Part shown: positions 14,649 to 23,593 of the stretch, in pieces
Numbering within the stretch: position 1 is the first letter of the stretch
Layout of the letters: each line of letters starts with the position of its first letter
Source of the DNA: JAMOQA01 sp964420365
Lineage (GTDB): Bacteria; Acidobacteriota; Polarisedimenticolia; J045
Direction: 5' to 3'
Assembly: GCA_964420365.1 (NCBI GenBank)
Contig: CAYQTA010000003.1
Span: 1-24,163, forward strand
Length of the DNA: 24,163 nt
Program-made: the position numbers and the translations under genes
Notes under the pieces: generated by a model
The model's database searches: none
What the model saw: only the letters and a program-made list of their open reading frames with translations
What the model was told of the DNA's origin: nothing

Positions 14649-15545
14649 TCAGTCCTTTCCGCCCGCGATCGCCGAGCAGCGTTCCCGGAGCCAGGCCGCG
14701 AAGTCGGGCCCGAGGTCCTCCCGGGCGAGGGCCAGCTCCACCGTCGCCTCGAGGAACCCGAGCTTGTTGCCGGTGTCGAAGCGGGTTCCCTCGAACTCCA
14801 CGGCGATCACCCGGTCGTTCCGGGCGAGCTGCCGGAGGGCGTCGGTGAGCTGGATCTCGCCCTTGGCGCCCGGCGCCGTCTCCTCGAGGACCGGGAAGAT
14901 CTCCGGGACGAGGACGTAGCGCCCGATCACGGCCAGGTCGGACGGCGCCTTCTCGGGTTTCGGCTTCTCGACCAGGTCCTCGACCTCGTGGACCCGGCCA
15001 TCGCTCGACTTCACCGCGACGACACCGTAGGCGGAGACCTGGTCCCGGGGCACTCGCTGGACCGCGACGACAGTGGCGCCGGTCTCGTTGTGGACGTCGA
15101 TCAGTTGCTGGATCGCCGGGACCTCCCCGACGATCAGGTCGTCCGCGAGGAAGACGGCGAACGGCTCGTCGCCGACCAGGTCCCGGGCGCACAGCACCGC
15201 GTGGCCGAGCCCGAGGGCCTTCTTCTGGCGGGTGTACGCGACCCGGGCGAGCCCGGCGACCTGCCGGACCATCTCGAGCAGCCGCTCCTGGCCGCGCTCT
15301 CCGAGGATCGTCTCCAGCTCGAAGGAGTGATCGAAGTGGTCCTCGATCGCGTGCTTGCCCCGGCCGGTGACGATCAGGATGTCGTCGATGCCGGAGGCGA
15401 TCGCCTCCTCCACGGCGTACTGGATCACCGGCTTGTCGACGATCGGGAGCATCTCCTTCGGCATTGCCTTGGTGGCCGGCAGGAAGCGGGTGCCGAGCCC
15501 CGCCGCGGGGAACACTCCCTTGCGTACCCGTCTCCTTTCGCTCAT
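14649..15545 (-). CDS. galU: UTP--glucose-1-phosphate uridylyltransferase
   Basis: A 298-aa GalU, which makes UDP-glucose from UTP and glucose-1-phosphate. The nucleotide-binding signature FPAAGLGTRFLPATKAMPKE followed by MLPIVDKP lies at about 12-38. FLADDLI (about 140), VEKPKPEKAPSDLAVIGRY and KGEIQLTDA follow, all typical of the family. The ATG at 15545 is preceded by an aggaggag ribosome-binding site and begins right before the family's N-terminus. UDP-glucose feeds envelope polysaccharides, in keeping with murA downstream. The same frame stays open far upstream, antisense to the next gene, which I reject as coding. Confidence 0.95.
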   Translation of the reverse strand: MSERRRVRKGVFPAAGLGTRFLPATKAMPKEMLPIVDKPVIQYAVEEAIASGIDDILIVTGRGKHAIEDHFDHSFELETILGERGQERLLEMVRQVAGLARVAYTRQKKALGLGHAVLCARDLVGDEPFAVFLADDLIVGEVPAIQQLIDVHNETGATVVAVQRVPRDQVSAYGVVAVKSSDGRVHEVEDLVEKPKPEKAPSDLAVIGRYVLVPEIFPVLEETAPGAKGEIQLTDALRQLARNDRVIAVEFEGTRFDTGNKLGFLEATVELALAREDLGPDFAAWLRERCSAIAGGKD

Positions 15546-15579
15546 CGACCTCTCCTCCTGCCAGGGGACACCGCCGGGG

Positions 15580-15585
15580 ATTATT
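15580..15585 (-). promoter_or_regulatory. Possible -10 element (AATAAT) for galU
   Basis: On the minus strand aataat lies about 35 nt before the galU ATG in an otherwise GC-only spacer. No clear -35 hexamer is visible, so this is a weak call. Confidence 0.3.
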
Positions 15586-15605
15586 CCCGAAACGGGGCGC
15601 CGGGG

Positions 15606-15634
15606 CGACCGGGACCCCCGCCGCGGGCTATGAT
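15606..15634 (+). promoter_or_regulatory. Possible promoter of the Asp-box protein gene
   Basis: TATGAT at 15629-15634 is a good -10 element, 35 nt before the ATG. The hexamer 17 bp upstream (gcgacc, 15606-15611) is a poor -35. The divergent galU start lies about 120 nt away. Confidence 0.4.
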
Positions 15635-15668
15635 CGGGGGCCGTTGCCGCTCGGATGGAGGTTTCCCC

Positions 15669-18600
15669 ATGCGCCAGCCTGCCCGCTTGCTCCTCGTCTT
15701 CGCCCTCGTGACCGCCCTCGGCCTCGCCGCGGCCCCGGCAGGGGCCGGCCGGAAGAAGAAGGATGATGGTGCCCCGAAGGCCCCCGCGAGCCGGATGACC
15801 GCCGACTCGTTCGCGGGCCTGGCCCTCCGCGGGATCGGCCCGGCGGTCACGTCCGGGCGGATCTCGGACGTCGCGGTCGTGCCGGGCCACCCCGAGGTGT
15901 TCTACGTGGCCGCGGCCTCCGGCGGAGTCTGGAAGACGACCGACGGCGGGACGACGTTCACGCCGGTGTTCGACGGCGAGGGCTCCTACTCGATCGGGTG
16001 CATCACCCTCGACCCGCGGGACCCGGACATCGTGTGGGTGGGAACCGGTGAGAACAACGCCCAGCGGAGCGTCTCGTTCGGGGACGGGGTCTACCGGTCG
16101 CTGGACGGGGGGAAGAGCTGGGAGAACCTCGGGCTGCGGGAGTCCGAGCACGTCGGCCGGATCGCGATCGACCCGCGGGACTCGGGTGTCGCCTGGGTGG
16201 CCGCCCAGGGGCCGCTGTGGCGTGGCGGCGGGGACCGGGGCCTCTACGTCACCCGGGACGGGGGGAAGACCTGGAAGCAGGTCCTGCCGGTGGACGAGTG
16301 GACCGGGGCCAACGACGTGCTCCTCGACCCGCGGGACCCGGACGTGATCCTGGCGACCACCTGGCAGCGCCAGCGGCACACCTGGACGCTGGTCGACGGC
16401 GGGCCGGGCTCGGCCCTCTGGAAGTCGACCGACGGCGGGAAGACCTGGCGGAAGATCACGAGCGGCCTTCCGGACGGGGTGCACCTCGGCCGGATCGGTC
16501 TCGCCCGCTGCCCCTCGCGGCCCGACACGGTCTACGCGATCGTCGAGGCGGCCGAGGGGAAGGGAGGAGTCTTCCGCTCCCTGGACAACGGGGAGACCTG
16601 GGAGAAGCGATCGGACTACGTCTCGGGGAGCCCGCAGTACTACAACGAGCTGGTCTGCGACCCGCGGGACCCGGACCGGGTCTACTCCATGGACACGTTC
16701 CTCCAGGTCAGCGAGGACGGCGGGAAGACCTGGACCCACGTTCCCGAGGCCCACAAGCACGTCGATACCCACGTGGTCTGGATCGACCCGGACGACACGC
16801 AGCACCTGCTCGCGGGGTGCGACGGGGGGCTCTACGAGAGCTGGAACCGCGGTCGGACCTGGCGCTTCTTCCGCAACCTGCCGGTGACCCAGTTCTACCG
16901 GCTGGCCATCGGGACCCGCTGGCCCTTCTACCACGTCTACGGGGGCACCCAGGACAACGCGACCCTGGGCGGCCCGGTGCGGAGCCCCAACCAGGGCGGG
17001 ATCGTGAACGCCGACTGGTTCGTCACCGTCTTCGGGGACGGCTTCAAGCCGGCGGTCGACCCCGAGGACCCGGACACGGTCTACAGCGAGGCCCAGTACG
17101 GTCATCTCGTCCGCTATGACCGGCGGACCGGGGAGATGGTCGACATCCAGCCGGCGCCCGCGCCCGGTGAACCGCCGCTCCGCTGGAACTGGGACTCGCC
17201 GCTGATCATCAGCCCCCACGACCCGCACCGGCTCTACTTCGCCGCCCAGCGGGTCTTCCGCTCCGACGACCGCGGCGACTCGTGGACCCCGGTCAGTCCC
17301 GACCTGACCCGCCGGCTCGACCGGAACCGGCTGCCGGTGATGGGCCGGACGTGGTCGATCGACGCGGTCGCCCGGCACGCCTCGACCAGCCAGTACGGCA
17401 ACATCGTCCAGCTCACGGAGTCGCCGGTGGTCGAGGGACTGCTCTACGCGGGCACCGACGACGGCCTCGTCCAGGTGACCGAGGACGGCGGGAAGACCTG
17501 GCGGAAGATCGACTCGTTCCCCGGCGTGCCGGAGAAGAGCTACGTCTCGGTCCTGCTCGCCTCGGCCCACGATGCCGACACGGTCTACGCCGCCTTCGAC
17601 AACCACAAGATGGGGGACTTCACCCCGTACCTGCTGGTCAGCCACGACCGGGGCCGGACCTGGTCCTCCCTGCGGTCCGACCTGCCCGACCGCCACGTGG
17701 TCCACGCGCTCGCCGAGGACCCGGTCGACCCGGACCTGCTGTTCGCCGGGACCGAGTTCGGGCTCTTCTTCTCGCCGGACCGCGGGGCGCACTGGATCCG
17801 GCTCACGGGCGGCCTGCCGACCATCGCCGTGATGGACCTCGCGGTCCACCGGCGGGCGGGCGACCTGGTGCTCGCGACCTTCGGACGCGGGTTCTACGTG
17901 CTGGACGACTACTCCCCGCTGCGCGGGATCTCCGCGGAGGTGCTCGGGCGCGAGCACGTGCTCTTCCCGGTGCGGGAGGTGCCGTGGTACGTGCCGCGCC
18001 GGCCGTACGGGATCCGGGGCAAGGCGTTCCAGGGAGACGACTTCTTCATGGCCCCCAATCCCCCGTACGGGGCCCTGTTCACCTACTGGCTGCGCGACAG
18101 GCTGGAGAGCCGGGCGGAGAAGCGCCGGGCGAGGGAGAAGGAGCTGTTCGACGCCGGGAAGGACGTCCCGACGCCGACCTGGGAGGAACTCCGCGCGGAG
18201 GACGAGGAGGTCGCCCCGGCGATCGTCCTGACCGTCCGGGACGCCCACGGGAACGTCGTCCGGCGGATCACCGGCCCGCGGGACGCCGGTTTCCACCGGG
18301 TCGCCTGGGACCTGCGCTACCCGCCGGCCACGCCGGTGCCGGACCACGAGCGGGAGCTCGCCCCCTGGGACGAGCCCGAGGCCGGCCCGATGGTGCTTCC
18401 CGGCCGCTACACGGTGACGTTCGGGCGGTACGTCGACGGCCGGCTCGAGGAGCTGGGCGAGCCGGTGGAGTTCGTCGTGACGCCGGTCGACGGCGTGCCG
18501 GCTCCGCCGGCGGAGGTGGCGGCGTTCCGGGCTGAGGTCGCCCGCCTGCGCGGGGCGGTCCACGGTGCGCTCGCGGCGGCGAACGAGGCGGACACCCGCC

Positions 18601-18974
18601 TCGAGAAGCTGCGGAAGACTGCGCTGGCAGCCCCGGAACTCGACGCGGCCGTGCTCGACGAGCTGATGACCCTGCGGGGGGAGCTGCACGGGATCCTGCG
18701 ACGACTCCGCGGGGACACGACGAAGCGGAACCGCTGGACCGCGGACACGCCCTCGATCCTGGACCGGGTCGAGTCGGTGGTGGGCAGCGCCTGGTACACG
18801 AACGCGCCGCCCACCGCCACCCAGCGGGACCAGGTGCGCTGGGCGAGGGAGGCCTTCGCCGCCCTGCTGCCACGGCTGAGGACGCTCGTGGGCGAGAAGC
18901 TGCCCGCCCTCGAGAAGAAGTTCGACGCCGCCCATGCTCCCTGGACCCCCTGCCGGCTGCCCGAGTGGCCCTGA
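15669..18974 (+). CDS. Secreted Asp-box (BNR / VPS10-like) beta-propeller protein
   Basis: A 1101-aa exported protein with a signal peptide (about 1-26). Around eleven Asp-boxes of the form S-x-D-x-G-x-T-W run from about residue 89 to about 720, for example KTTDGGTTF (89-97), RSLDGGKSW (143-151), VTRDGGKTW (194-202) and KSTDGGKTW (252-260). They alternate with DPRDPD-type turns, as in sortilin-like and BNR-repeat propellers. The C-terminal third has a beta segment (VLTVRDAHGNVVRRITGP), then a helical tail. Such proteins are often annotated as glycosyl hydrolases, but no catalytic residues of sialidases are evident here. The ATG has a tggagg ribosome-binding site. Role unknown, perhaps protein or glycan binding outside the cell. 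Confidence 0.88.
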   Translation: MRQPARLLLVFALVTALGLAAAPAGAGRKKKDDGAPKAPASRMTADSFAGLALRGIGPAVTSGRISDVAVVPGHPEVFYVAAASGGVWKTTDGGTTFTPVFDGEGSYSIGCITLDPRDPDIVWVGTGENNAQRSVSFGDGVYRSLDGGKSWENLGLRESEHVGRIAIDPRDSGVAWVAAQGPLWRGGGDRGLYVTRDGGKTWKQVLPVDEWTGANDVLLDPRDPDVILATTWQRQRHTWTLVDGGPGSALWKSTDGGKTWRKITSGLPDGVHLGRIGLARCPSRPDTVYAIVEAAEGKGGVFRSLDNGETWEKRSDYVSGSPQYYNELVCDPRDPDRVYSMDTFLQVSEDGGKTWTHVPEAHKHVDTHVVWIDPDDTQHLLAGCDGGLYESWNRGRTWRFFRNLPVTQFYRLAIGTRWPFYHVYGGTQDNATLGGPVRSPNQGGIVNADWFVTVFGDGFKPAVDPEDPDTVYSEAQYGHLVRYDRRTGEMVDIQPAPAPGEPPLRWNWDSPLIISPHDPHRLYFAAQRVFRSDDRGDSWTPVSPDLTRRLDRNRLPVMGRTWSIDAVARHASTSQYGNIVQLTESPVVEGLLYAGTDDGLVQVTEDGGKTWRKIDSFPGVPEKSYVSVLLASAHDADTVYAAFDNHKMGDFTPYLLVSHDRGRTWSSLRSDLPDRHVVHALAEDPVDPDLLFAGTEFGLFFSPDRGAHWIRLTGGLPTIAVMDLAVHRRAGDLVLATFGRGFYVLDDYSPLRGISAEVLGREHVLFPVREVPWYVPRRPYGIRGKAFQGDDFFMAPNPPYGALFTYWLRDRLESRAEKRRAREKELFDAGKDVPTPTWEELRAEDEEVAPAIVLTVRDAHGNVVRRITGPRDAGFHRVAWDLRYPPATPVPDHERELAPWDEPEAGPMVLPGRYTVTFGRYVDGRLEELGEPVEFVVTPVDGVPAPPAEVAAFRAEVARLRGAVHGALAAANEADTRLEKLRKTALAAPELDAAVLDELMTLRGELHGILRRLRGDTTKRNRWTADTPSILDRVESVVGSAWYTNAPPTATQRDQVRWAREAFAALLPRLRTLVGEKLPALEKKFDAAHAPWTPCRLPEWP
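16431..16457 (+). repeat. 27-bp direct repeat, copy 1 (Asp-box DNA)
   Basis: A 27-bp stretch coding for DGGKTWRKI is identical to 17484-17510. Both lie in Asp-boxes of the same gene, in the same frame. Confidence 0.85.
17484..17510 (+). repeat. 27-bp direct repeat, copy 2 (Asp-box DNA)
   Basis: The second identical copy, about 1.05 kb downstream. Identity at the nucleotide level could mean gene conversion, or simply strong codon bias on an identical peptide. Confidence 0.85.
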
Positions 18975-19052
18975 GACGGGGTGGCGCGGGGGGCGGGGTG
19001 CCCGTAGATTACGCCGTCACCGGCGGCCGGTAAGCCCGCCGGGGAGGGCGGC

Positions 19053-20417
19053 ATGACGGAGAACACCGGGACGGCGGGGACCACGACCTGGCGCTTCCCC
19101 CGCGCCTTCTGGATCGGCAACGGGGTGGAGCTGCTCGAGCGGGCGGCCTACTACGGGACCTTCATCGCCCTGGTCCTCTACCTGACCCGCGTCGTCGGGA
19201 TGTCCGACGCGGAGGCGGGACTGGTCGGGGGACTTTTCGGGGCGGGCATCTACCTGTTCCCGTTCTTTTCCGGGGCGGTGGCGGACCGGATCGGGTTTCG
19301 CAACGCGCTGATCCTGGCGTTCGCACTGCTCGCCACCGGCTACGGGATGCTCGGCTTCCTCCACGCGAGGGCCCCGGTCCTGCTGGCCCTGTTCCTCGTC
19401 GTCCTGGGCGGTTCGTTCGTCAAGCCGGTGATCACGGGCACCGTGGCCCGGTCGTCGGACGCGACGAACCGGGCCCGGGCGTTCAGCCTCTTCTACATGA
19501 CGGTCAACATCGGGGCGTTCCTCGGCAAGACGGTGGTCAAGGGGATCCGGCAGGACCTCGGCGTCGGCCGGGTGCCGTTCTTCTCCGCCGGCGCCGCCGC
19601 GTTCGCCCTCGTGATGGTCCTGGTCTTCTACTGGCCGAGGGAGGGGGGAGAGGAACAGCCGCGGGACATCGGGGACACCCTGCGCGGGATGCTGGCGGCG
19701 ATGAGCAACCTGCGGTTTCTCGCGCTGATCCTGATCACCGCGGGCTTCTGGGCGATCCAGGGCCAGCTCTACGCCTCGATGCCGAAGTACGTGCTGCGTC
19801 TCGTCGGCGAGCACGCGGCCCCCGAGTGGTACGCGAACATCAACCCGTTCGTCGTCGTGCTCCTCGTCGTGCCGGTCACCCAGCTCGTCCGGAGCTGGAA
19901 GCCGGAGCTGGCGATCTCGGTGGCGATGCTGCTGATCCCGTTCTCCGCCCTCTCGATGGCGCTCGCCCACCTGTTCACCGGCCACCAGGTGACCGTTCTC
20001 GGCTTCACGATGCACCCGATCACCCTGATGATGATCCTCGGGATCTCGATCCAGGGACTCGCCGAGTGCTTCCTCTCGCCGAAGTACCTGGAGTTCGCCT
20101 CGAAGCAGGCGCCTCCCGGCCAGGAGGGGCTCTACCTCGGCTACGCGCACATGAACACGTTCTTCGCGTGGCTGTTCGGGTTCATCCTCTCCGGCCTCCT
20201 CCTCGAGCGGTACGTGCCCAACCCGGCGACGCTCCCGGCGGAGGTCCAGGCCCAGCGCCTGGCGGCGATCGCGGGGGAGGGCCCCATGCCCGCCTGCTAC
20301 GCCCACGCGCACTACCTCTGGTACGCGTTCGCGCTGGTCGGCCTGGTCTCGTTCGTCGCGCTGATCGTCTTCTTCATCGTGACGAACCGGATCGACGCCC
20401 GTCGCGCCCGCGCCTGA
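19053..20417 (+). CDS. POT/PTR-like MFS transporter
   Basis: A 454-aa polytopic inner-membrane protein with roughly 12 hydrophobic helices. The first helix has GVELLERAAYYG, which keeps the ExxER..YY proton-coupling signature of POT peptide transporters (E26, E29, R30, Y33, Y34) but has Ala in place of the usual Phe. LFYMTVNIGAFLG matches the FYxxINxG motif of the family. GAVADRIGFRNALI is a typical MFS loop. It probably imports di- or tripeptides, or a related substrate, with protons. It follows the Asp-box gene by 78 nt. The ATG has a ggggaggg ribosome-binding site. Its stop lies 12 bp from that of the converging protease gene. Confidence 0.82.
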   Translation: MTENTGTAGTTTWRFPRAFWIGNGVELLERAAYYGTFIALVLYLTRVVGMSDAEAGLVGGLFGAGIYLFPFFSGAVADRIGFRNALILAFALLATGYGMLGFLHARAPVLLALFLVVLGGSFVKPVITGTVARSSDATNRARAFSLFYMTVNIGAFLGKTVVKGIRQDLGVGRVPFFSAGAAAFALVMVLVFYWPREGGEEQPRDIGDTLRGMLAAMSNLRFLALILITAGFWAIQGQLYASMPKYVLRLVGEHAAPEWYANINPFVVVLLVVPVTQLVRSWKPELAISVAMLLIPFSALSMALAHLFTGHQVTVLGFTMHPITLMMILGISIQGLAECFLSPKYLEFASKQAPPGQEGLYLGYAHMNTFFAWLFGFILSGLLLERYVPNPATLPAEVQAQRLAAIAGEGPMPACYAHAHYLWYAFALVGLVSFVALIVFFIVTNRIDARRARA

Positions 20418-20429
20418 GGGGGCGGGAGG

Positions 20430-23400
20430 TCAGGGCGCCTCGCCGGAGTCGCCGCCGTCGTTGGCCGCGCCGGCCTCCCAGCAGAGGAGCGGGACGTACC
20501 GCAGGTCGGCCATCGCGTCCCAGTCCTCCCAGGTGGTCGCCATCGGCTCCGCGACCCGCGTGAACCCGCCCGCCGGGTCGTCCGAGCGCCACACGGGGTA
20601 CGTCCGGGCGGGGTCGTGGTTCTCGTCCGCCGGCGGCTCGTCCCACGCGAGGACGATGGCGCCCGGCTTCCGGGTCACCCGCAGGGTCGGCCCCACCGGG
20701 TTCGGCGGGTTCTCGTCGGCCGGCTGCCAGTCGTCGCACGTCGCGATCCGCCGGAAGACCTCGACGTCGTCGACCAGGCACTCGACCAGCGGGTCCCCGG
20801 GCGTGCGCAGGGTCTCGTGGGCCTCGAAGCGAACGCGCATCGTCGCCGACGGCGCCAGGACGGAGGAGACGTCGAGCTCCCGGACCTCCCACCAGGGGGC
20901 GGTCACGTCCATTCGCTCGAGCTGGGTCCAGTTCCCCCCGTCGTCGTTGCTGGCGAGGACCCGGACGTATCCCTCGTTGAGCTGGGTGACGCCCGTCCGG
21001 TGCACGAACCGGGCGAACCGCAGGACGAGCGTCCCCTCGCCGGTGCCGTCGAAGGCCGGGGACGTGACGTGGGTCGATCCGACGTCGACCTCTCCCTCGT
21101 GCGGGTCGTGCCCCGGCTCGACGAACGGGTTGCCGGTGACGAAGCAGCGGGTCCCGTCGTCGGTGTGGTCGTCCTCGGGCTGGCAGATCCCCGAGAAGTC
21201 GTCGACCACCCCGTGGGGGTCCGCCCGCACGAAGTCGCCGTCGTTCACCTTCCCCCCGACGGTCCATCCGGTGTCGTTCTCGAAGTCGTCCGAGAAGACC
21301 GGGACCTCGGAGAGCTCGCCGATCTCGACGGAGAAGACCAGCACGTCGGTCCGACCCCCTTCTCGCCGGACGGCGAGCCGGAAGCCGGCGGTGTTCCCGC
21401 AGGCCCCGTCGATCGTGGCGGAGAACCCCGGCCCCTCCCCCTCCGCCTCCTCGCCGGGCGCGAGGTCGGGCCAGGCGACCTGGTCGTCGTGGACCGTCAC
21501 CGCGGCGTCCGCGGAGGAGAGCTTTCCCTCGATGCCGGTCGCCGTGTCGTTCCCGTCGTTGCGCAGGGTGACGACGAGGCGGACGGTCTCGCCCGGGTCG
21601 GCGACCCCGTTCCCGTTGCCGGTCTCGCCGTCCTCGACGCGCACCGAGACGAGGGCGATGGCGTCCCGGTCGAGGTCGAGCCGCGTCGCCGGGTCGCCGT
21701 GCAGGTTCGTCTCGAGGAAGCAGTAGGCCATCGTGTGGTTCCCCTGGGCGGCCCCCGCCTTGTCGTGGCGGGCGTCCGTGTTCGCCTCGCCCAGGGTCCG
21801 GAATCCTTCCGTGAAGATCGCGTCCCAGAACTCGTGGTCGAGCTCCTGGCTGAGACACGTCGGGTTCCCGACGCAGTACCAGCCGTAGCGCCCGTTCATG
21901 ATCACGCCGTGGGCGGCGTGATCGGCGAAGAGGAAGTGCTCGGAGATCGCCTCGTCGTTCCCGGCGACGTCCTGGTCGAAGGCGCCGGCGTAGCAGCCCT
22001 GGCTGTACGAGAAGAACGGCCACTCGTTGACCAGGGCGTGCACGTCCGACCGGTCGAGGCCCATCACGCCCCCCGCGCCCGAGTGGCCGAGATGGTTCGT
22101 CATGTTCGGTCCCCGGTTCAGCGCGTGGACGACCGCCTGCTTGTTGTAGGTCTCGGGGCGCGCATAGAGCTTCTCGATGCCGTACTCCGGGGGAACGAGC
22201 GCGGCGGTCTGGTTCATCGCGTCGTCCCCGTACGTGCTGTCGTCGAGCTTCTCTCCCATGAAGACCAGGTGCCGCCGGTTCTCCTCCGGGATCCCGGCCT
22301 CGTAACGCAGCAGCTTGTCGATCCATGCGTTCGCTTCGTCCACGGTGTCGACCGTCGCCCGGCCGACGTGAACCTCGGCGTACCAGTCGACCTCGGTGTC
22401 CTCGCAGAAGGTCCCGTCGCCGTCCGCGTCCCACGCGTCCGCGTCCAGGGCACCGAAGTACCAGTCGGACGGCATGTTGTCGTAGCCGGGGCAGTGGCGG
22501 ACCGGGACGAGGGGGTTCCCGTCGTCGTCCACGTCGTCCCCCCCGAGGAGGACGAACGTCGTCCCCTGCTCCTCCCACGCCCGCCGGATCGCGGCCTGGA
22601 GCTTCGCGGCGTCGTCCGGCCCCTGCTCGGTGGCCAGGATTTCCTCGATCGTGCGCAGGGCCGCGCCCATCCCGACGGTCCGGCGATGACGGACGAGGCG
22701 CTCGAAGGCCGGGACCAGCCGCTCCGGGCAGACGACGAGCCAGGGCCGGTCGGTTTCCCGCGGGGCGTCCTGCCTCGTCGCGCCGTACGACCAGGCGGTC
22801 TCGGGGTTGGCGGTGAACCGGGCGAGGGCGGCGACGTCCTCCAGCCGTCCCCGGGGGGCGGGGGTGCCGGCCTTCCGCGCCGCCGGGACGAGCCGGATCC
22901 GGGCGGTGAGCGTCGTCCGCGCAAGCATCACGCCGGCCGCCGGGTGCACCTGGACGGGCCAGGCGCGGAGCGTCGCCAGCCGGTATCCCCGGAACGTCCC
23001 GGTCCCGACGAGCGCGGCGGCCCGCGCCGGCCAGGGCGCGTCAGCGCCGTAGATCGCCGGGTCGGGCCCGGCCTCGGCCCGGTCCCGGCCGTCGTCGCAG
23101 AGGGGACGCACGCCGCGCAGCCAGGCCGGTCGTGCCGGGAGGGGGAGTTCCCGGGGATGGTCCACGATCGTGATCCCGGCCGGTTCCATCCCCGGCGGGA
23201 GGACGATCGTCGCGTCCGCCACCGGCAGCAGCGGTTCGCCCGGGCGATCGGCGGCGAGCGGCAGGCCGGGGACCAGGGGAACCACGACCCCCCCGTTCTC
23301 TCGCGGGGTCACCGGTGGAAACGAGAAGGTGACGACGACCTCGTCACCGGTCACGCGAACCGCCGGCGCGGCAAGTGCACGAGCGGGCGGAGCGGCAAGA

Positions 23401-23453
23401 CAGGCGGCGAGGACGAGGACGACGACGGTCCACGGAGTGATGCCGGAACGCAT
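20430..23453 (-). CDS. Secreted C25 (gingipain-type) cysteine protease
   Basis: A 1007-aa exported protease. It has a signal peptide (about 1-28), a propeptide-like region (about 30-230) and a C25 domain (about 235-595). The catalytic His is H457 in NHLGHSGAGG and the Cys is C487 in SQGCYAGAFD. The family hallmarks YFGALDADAWDADGDG, VHVGRATVDTVDEANAWIDK and NLHGDPATRLDL are present. A CARDB-like domain follows (about 600-700, NGNGVADPGETV), then a jelly-roll-like region (about 720-890) and a Fn3-like end. No Por-type secretion CTD is evident, unlike in Porphyromonas gingipains. I chose the ATG at 23453 because it has a ggaggaggg ribosome-binding site and directly precedes the signal peptide; an in-frame start at 23528 lacks both. 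Confidence 0.88.
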   Translation of the reverse strand: MRSGITPWTVVVLVLAACLAAPPARALAAPAVRVTGDEVVVTFSFPPVTPRENGGVVVPLVPGLPLAADRPGEPLLPVADATIVLPPGMEPAGITIVDHPRELPLPARPAWLRGVRPLCDDGRDRAEAGPDPAIYGADAPWPARAAALVGTGTFRGYRLATLRAWPVQVHPAAGVMLARTTLTARIRLVPAARKAGTPAPRGRLEDVAALARFTANPETAWSYGATRQDAPRETDRPWLVVCPERLVPAFERLVRHRRTVGMGAALRTIEEILATEQGPDDAAKLQAAIRRAWEEQGTTFVLLGGDDVDDDGNPLVPVRHCPGYDNMPSDWYFGALDADAWDADGDGTFCEDTEVDWYAEVHVGRATVDTVDEANAWIDKLLRYEAGIPEENRRHLVFMGEKLDDSTYGDDAMNQTAALVPPEYGIEKLYARPETYNKQAVVHALNRGPNMTNHLGHSGAGGVMGLDRSDVHALVNEWPFFSYSQGCYAGAFDQDVAGNDEAISEHFLFADHAAHGVIMNGRYGWYCVGNPTCLSQELDHEFWDAIFTEGFRTLGEANTDARHDKAGAAQGNHTMAYCFLETNLHGDPATRLDLDRDAIALVSVRVEDGETGNGNGVADPGETVRLVVTLRNDGNDTATGIEGKLSSADAAVTVHDDQVAWPDLAPGEEAEGEGPGFSATIDGACGNTAGFRLAVRREGGRTDVLVFSVEIGELSEVPVFSDDFENDTGWTVGGKVNDGDFVRADPHGVVDDFSGICQPEDDHTDDGTRCFVTGNPFVEPGHDPHEGEVDVGSTHVTSPAFDGTGEGTLVLRFARFVHRTGVTQLNEGYVRVLASNDDGGNWTQLERMDVTAPWWEVRELDVSSVLAPSATMRVRFEAHETLRTPGDPLVECLVDDVEVFRRIATCDDWQPADENPPNPVGPTLRVTRKPGAIVLAWDEPPADENHDPARTYPVWRSDDPAGGFTRVAEPMATTWEDWDAMADLRYVPLLCWEAGAANDGGDSGEAP

Positions 23454-23531
23454 GAACCCTCCTCCCGGGGACGGGGGTCCCCGGAGACACCCCGCGCTCA
23501 ATGAACCGTCAAACAGCGCGCGAAGCATGGT

Positions 23532-23559
23532 TTGTCGGATCGGGGAGCGCTGCTATCAT
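23532..23559 (+). promoter_or_regulatory. Sigma70-type promoter of the GNAT gene
   Basis: TTGTCG (23532-23537) and TATCAT (23554-23559) are spaced by 16 bp, about 35 nt before the GTG start. The divergent protease gene has only a loose TTGACG (23507-23512, minus strand) with no good -10. Confidence 0.55.
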
Positions 23560-23593
23560 CCCGGCGGGTGGGGTTCGTGCGAGGAGGAGGCTC

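Noticed and set aside
11021..14848. 1275-codon plus-strand open frame
   Set aside because: It runs antisense across four unrelated real genes (repeat protein, HIT, murA, end of galU), typical of a GC-bias shadow.
15546..18935. Galu frame stays open upstream for 3.4 kb on the minus strand
   Set aside because: It is antisense to the Asp-box gene, which has a signal peptide, family motifs and a ribosome-binding site. GC-rich codon bias keeps the antisense frame free of stops.
20616..23504. 962-codon plus-strand open frame across the protease gene
   Set aside because: Its product is low-complexity and without recognisable motifs, while the minus strand encodes a clear C25 protease.
23454..23528. 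Earlier start for the C25 protease
   Set aside because: The extra 25 residues precede the signal peptide, lack a ribosome-binding site and run through the promoter region of the divergent GNAT gene.
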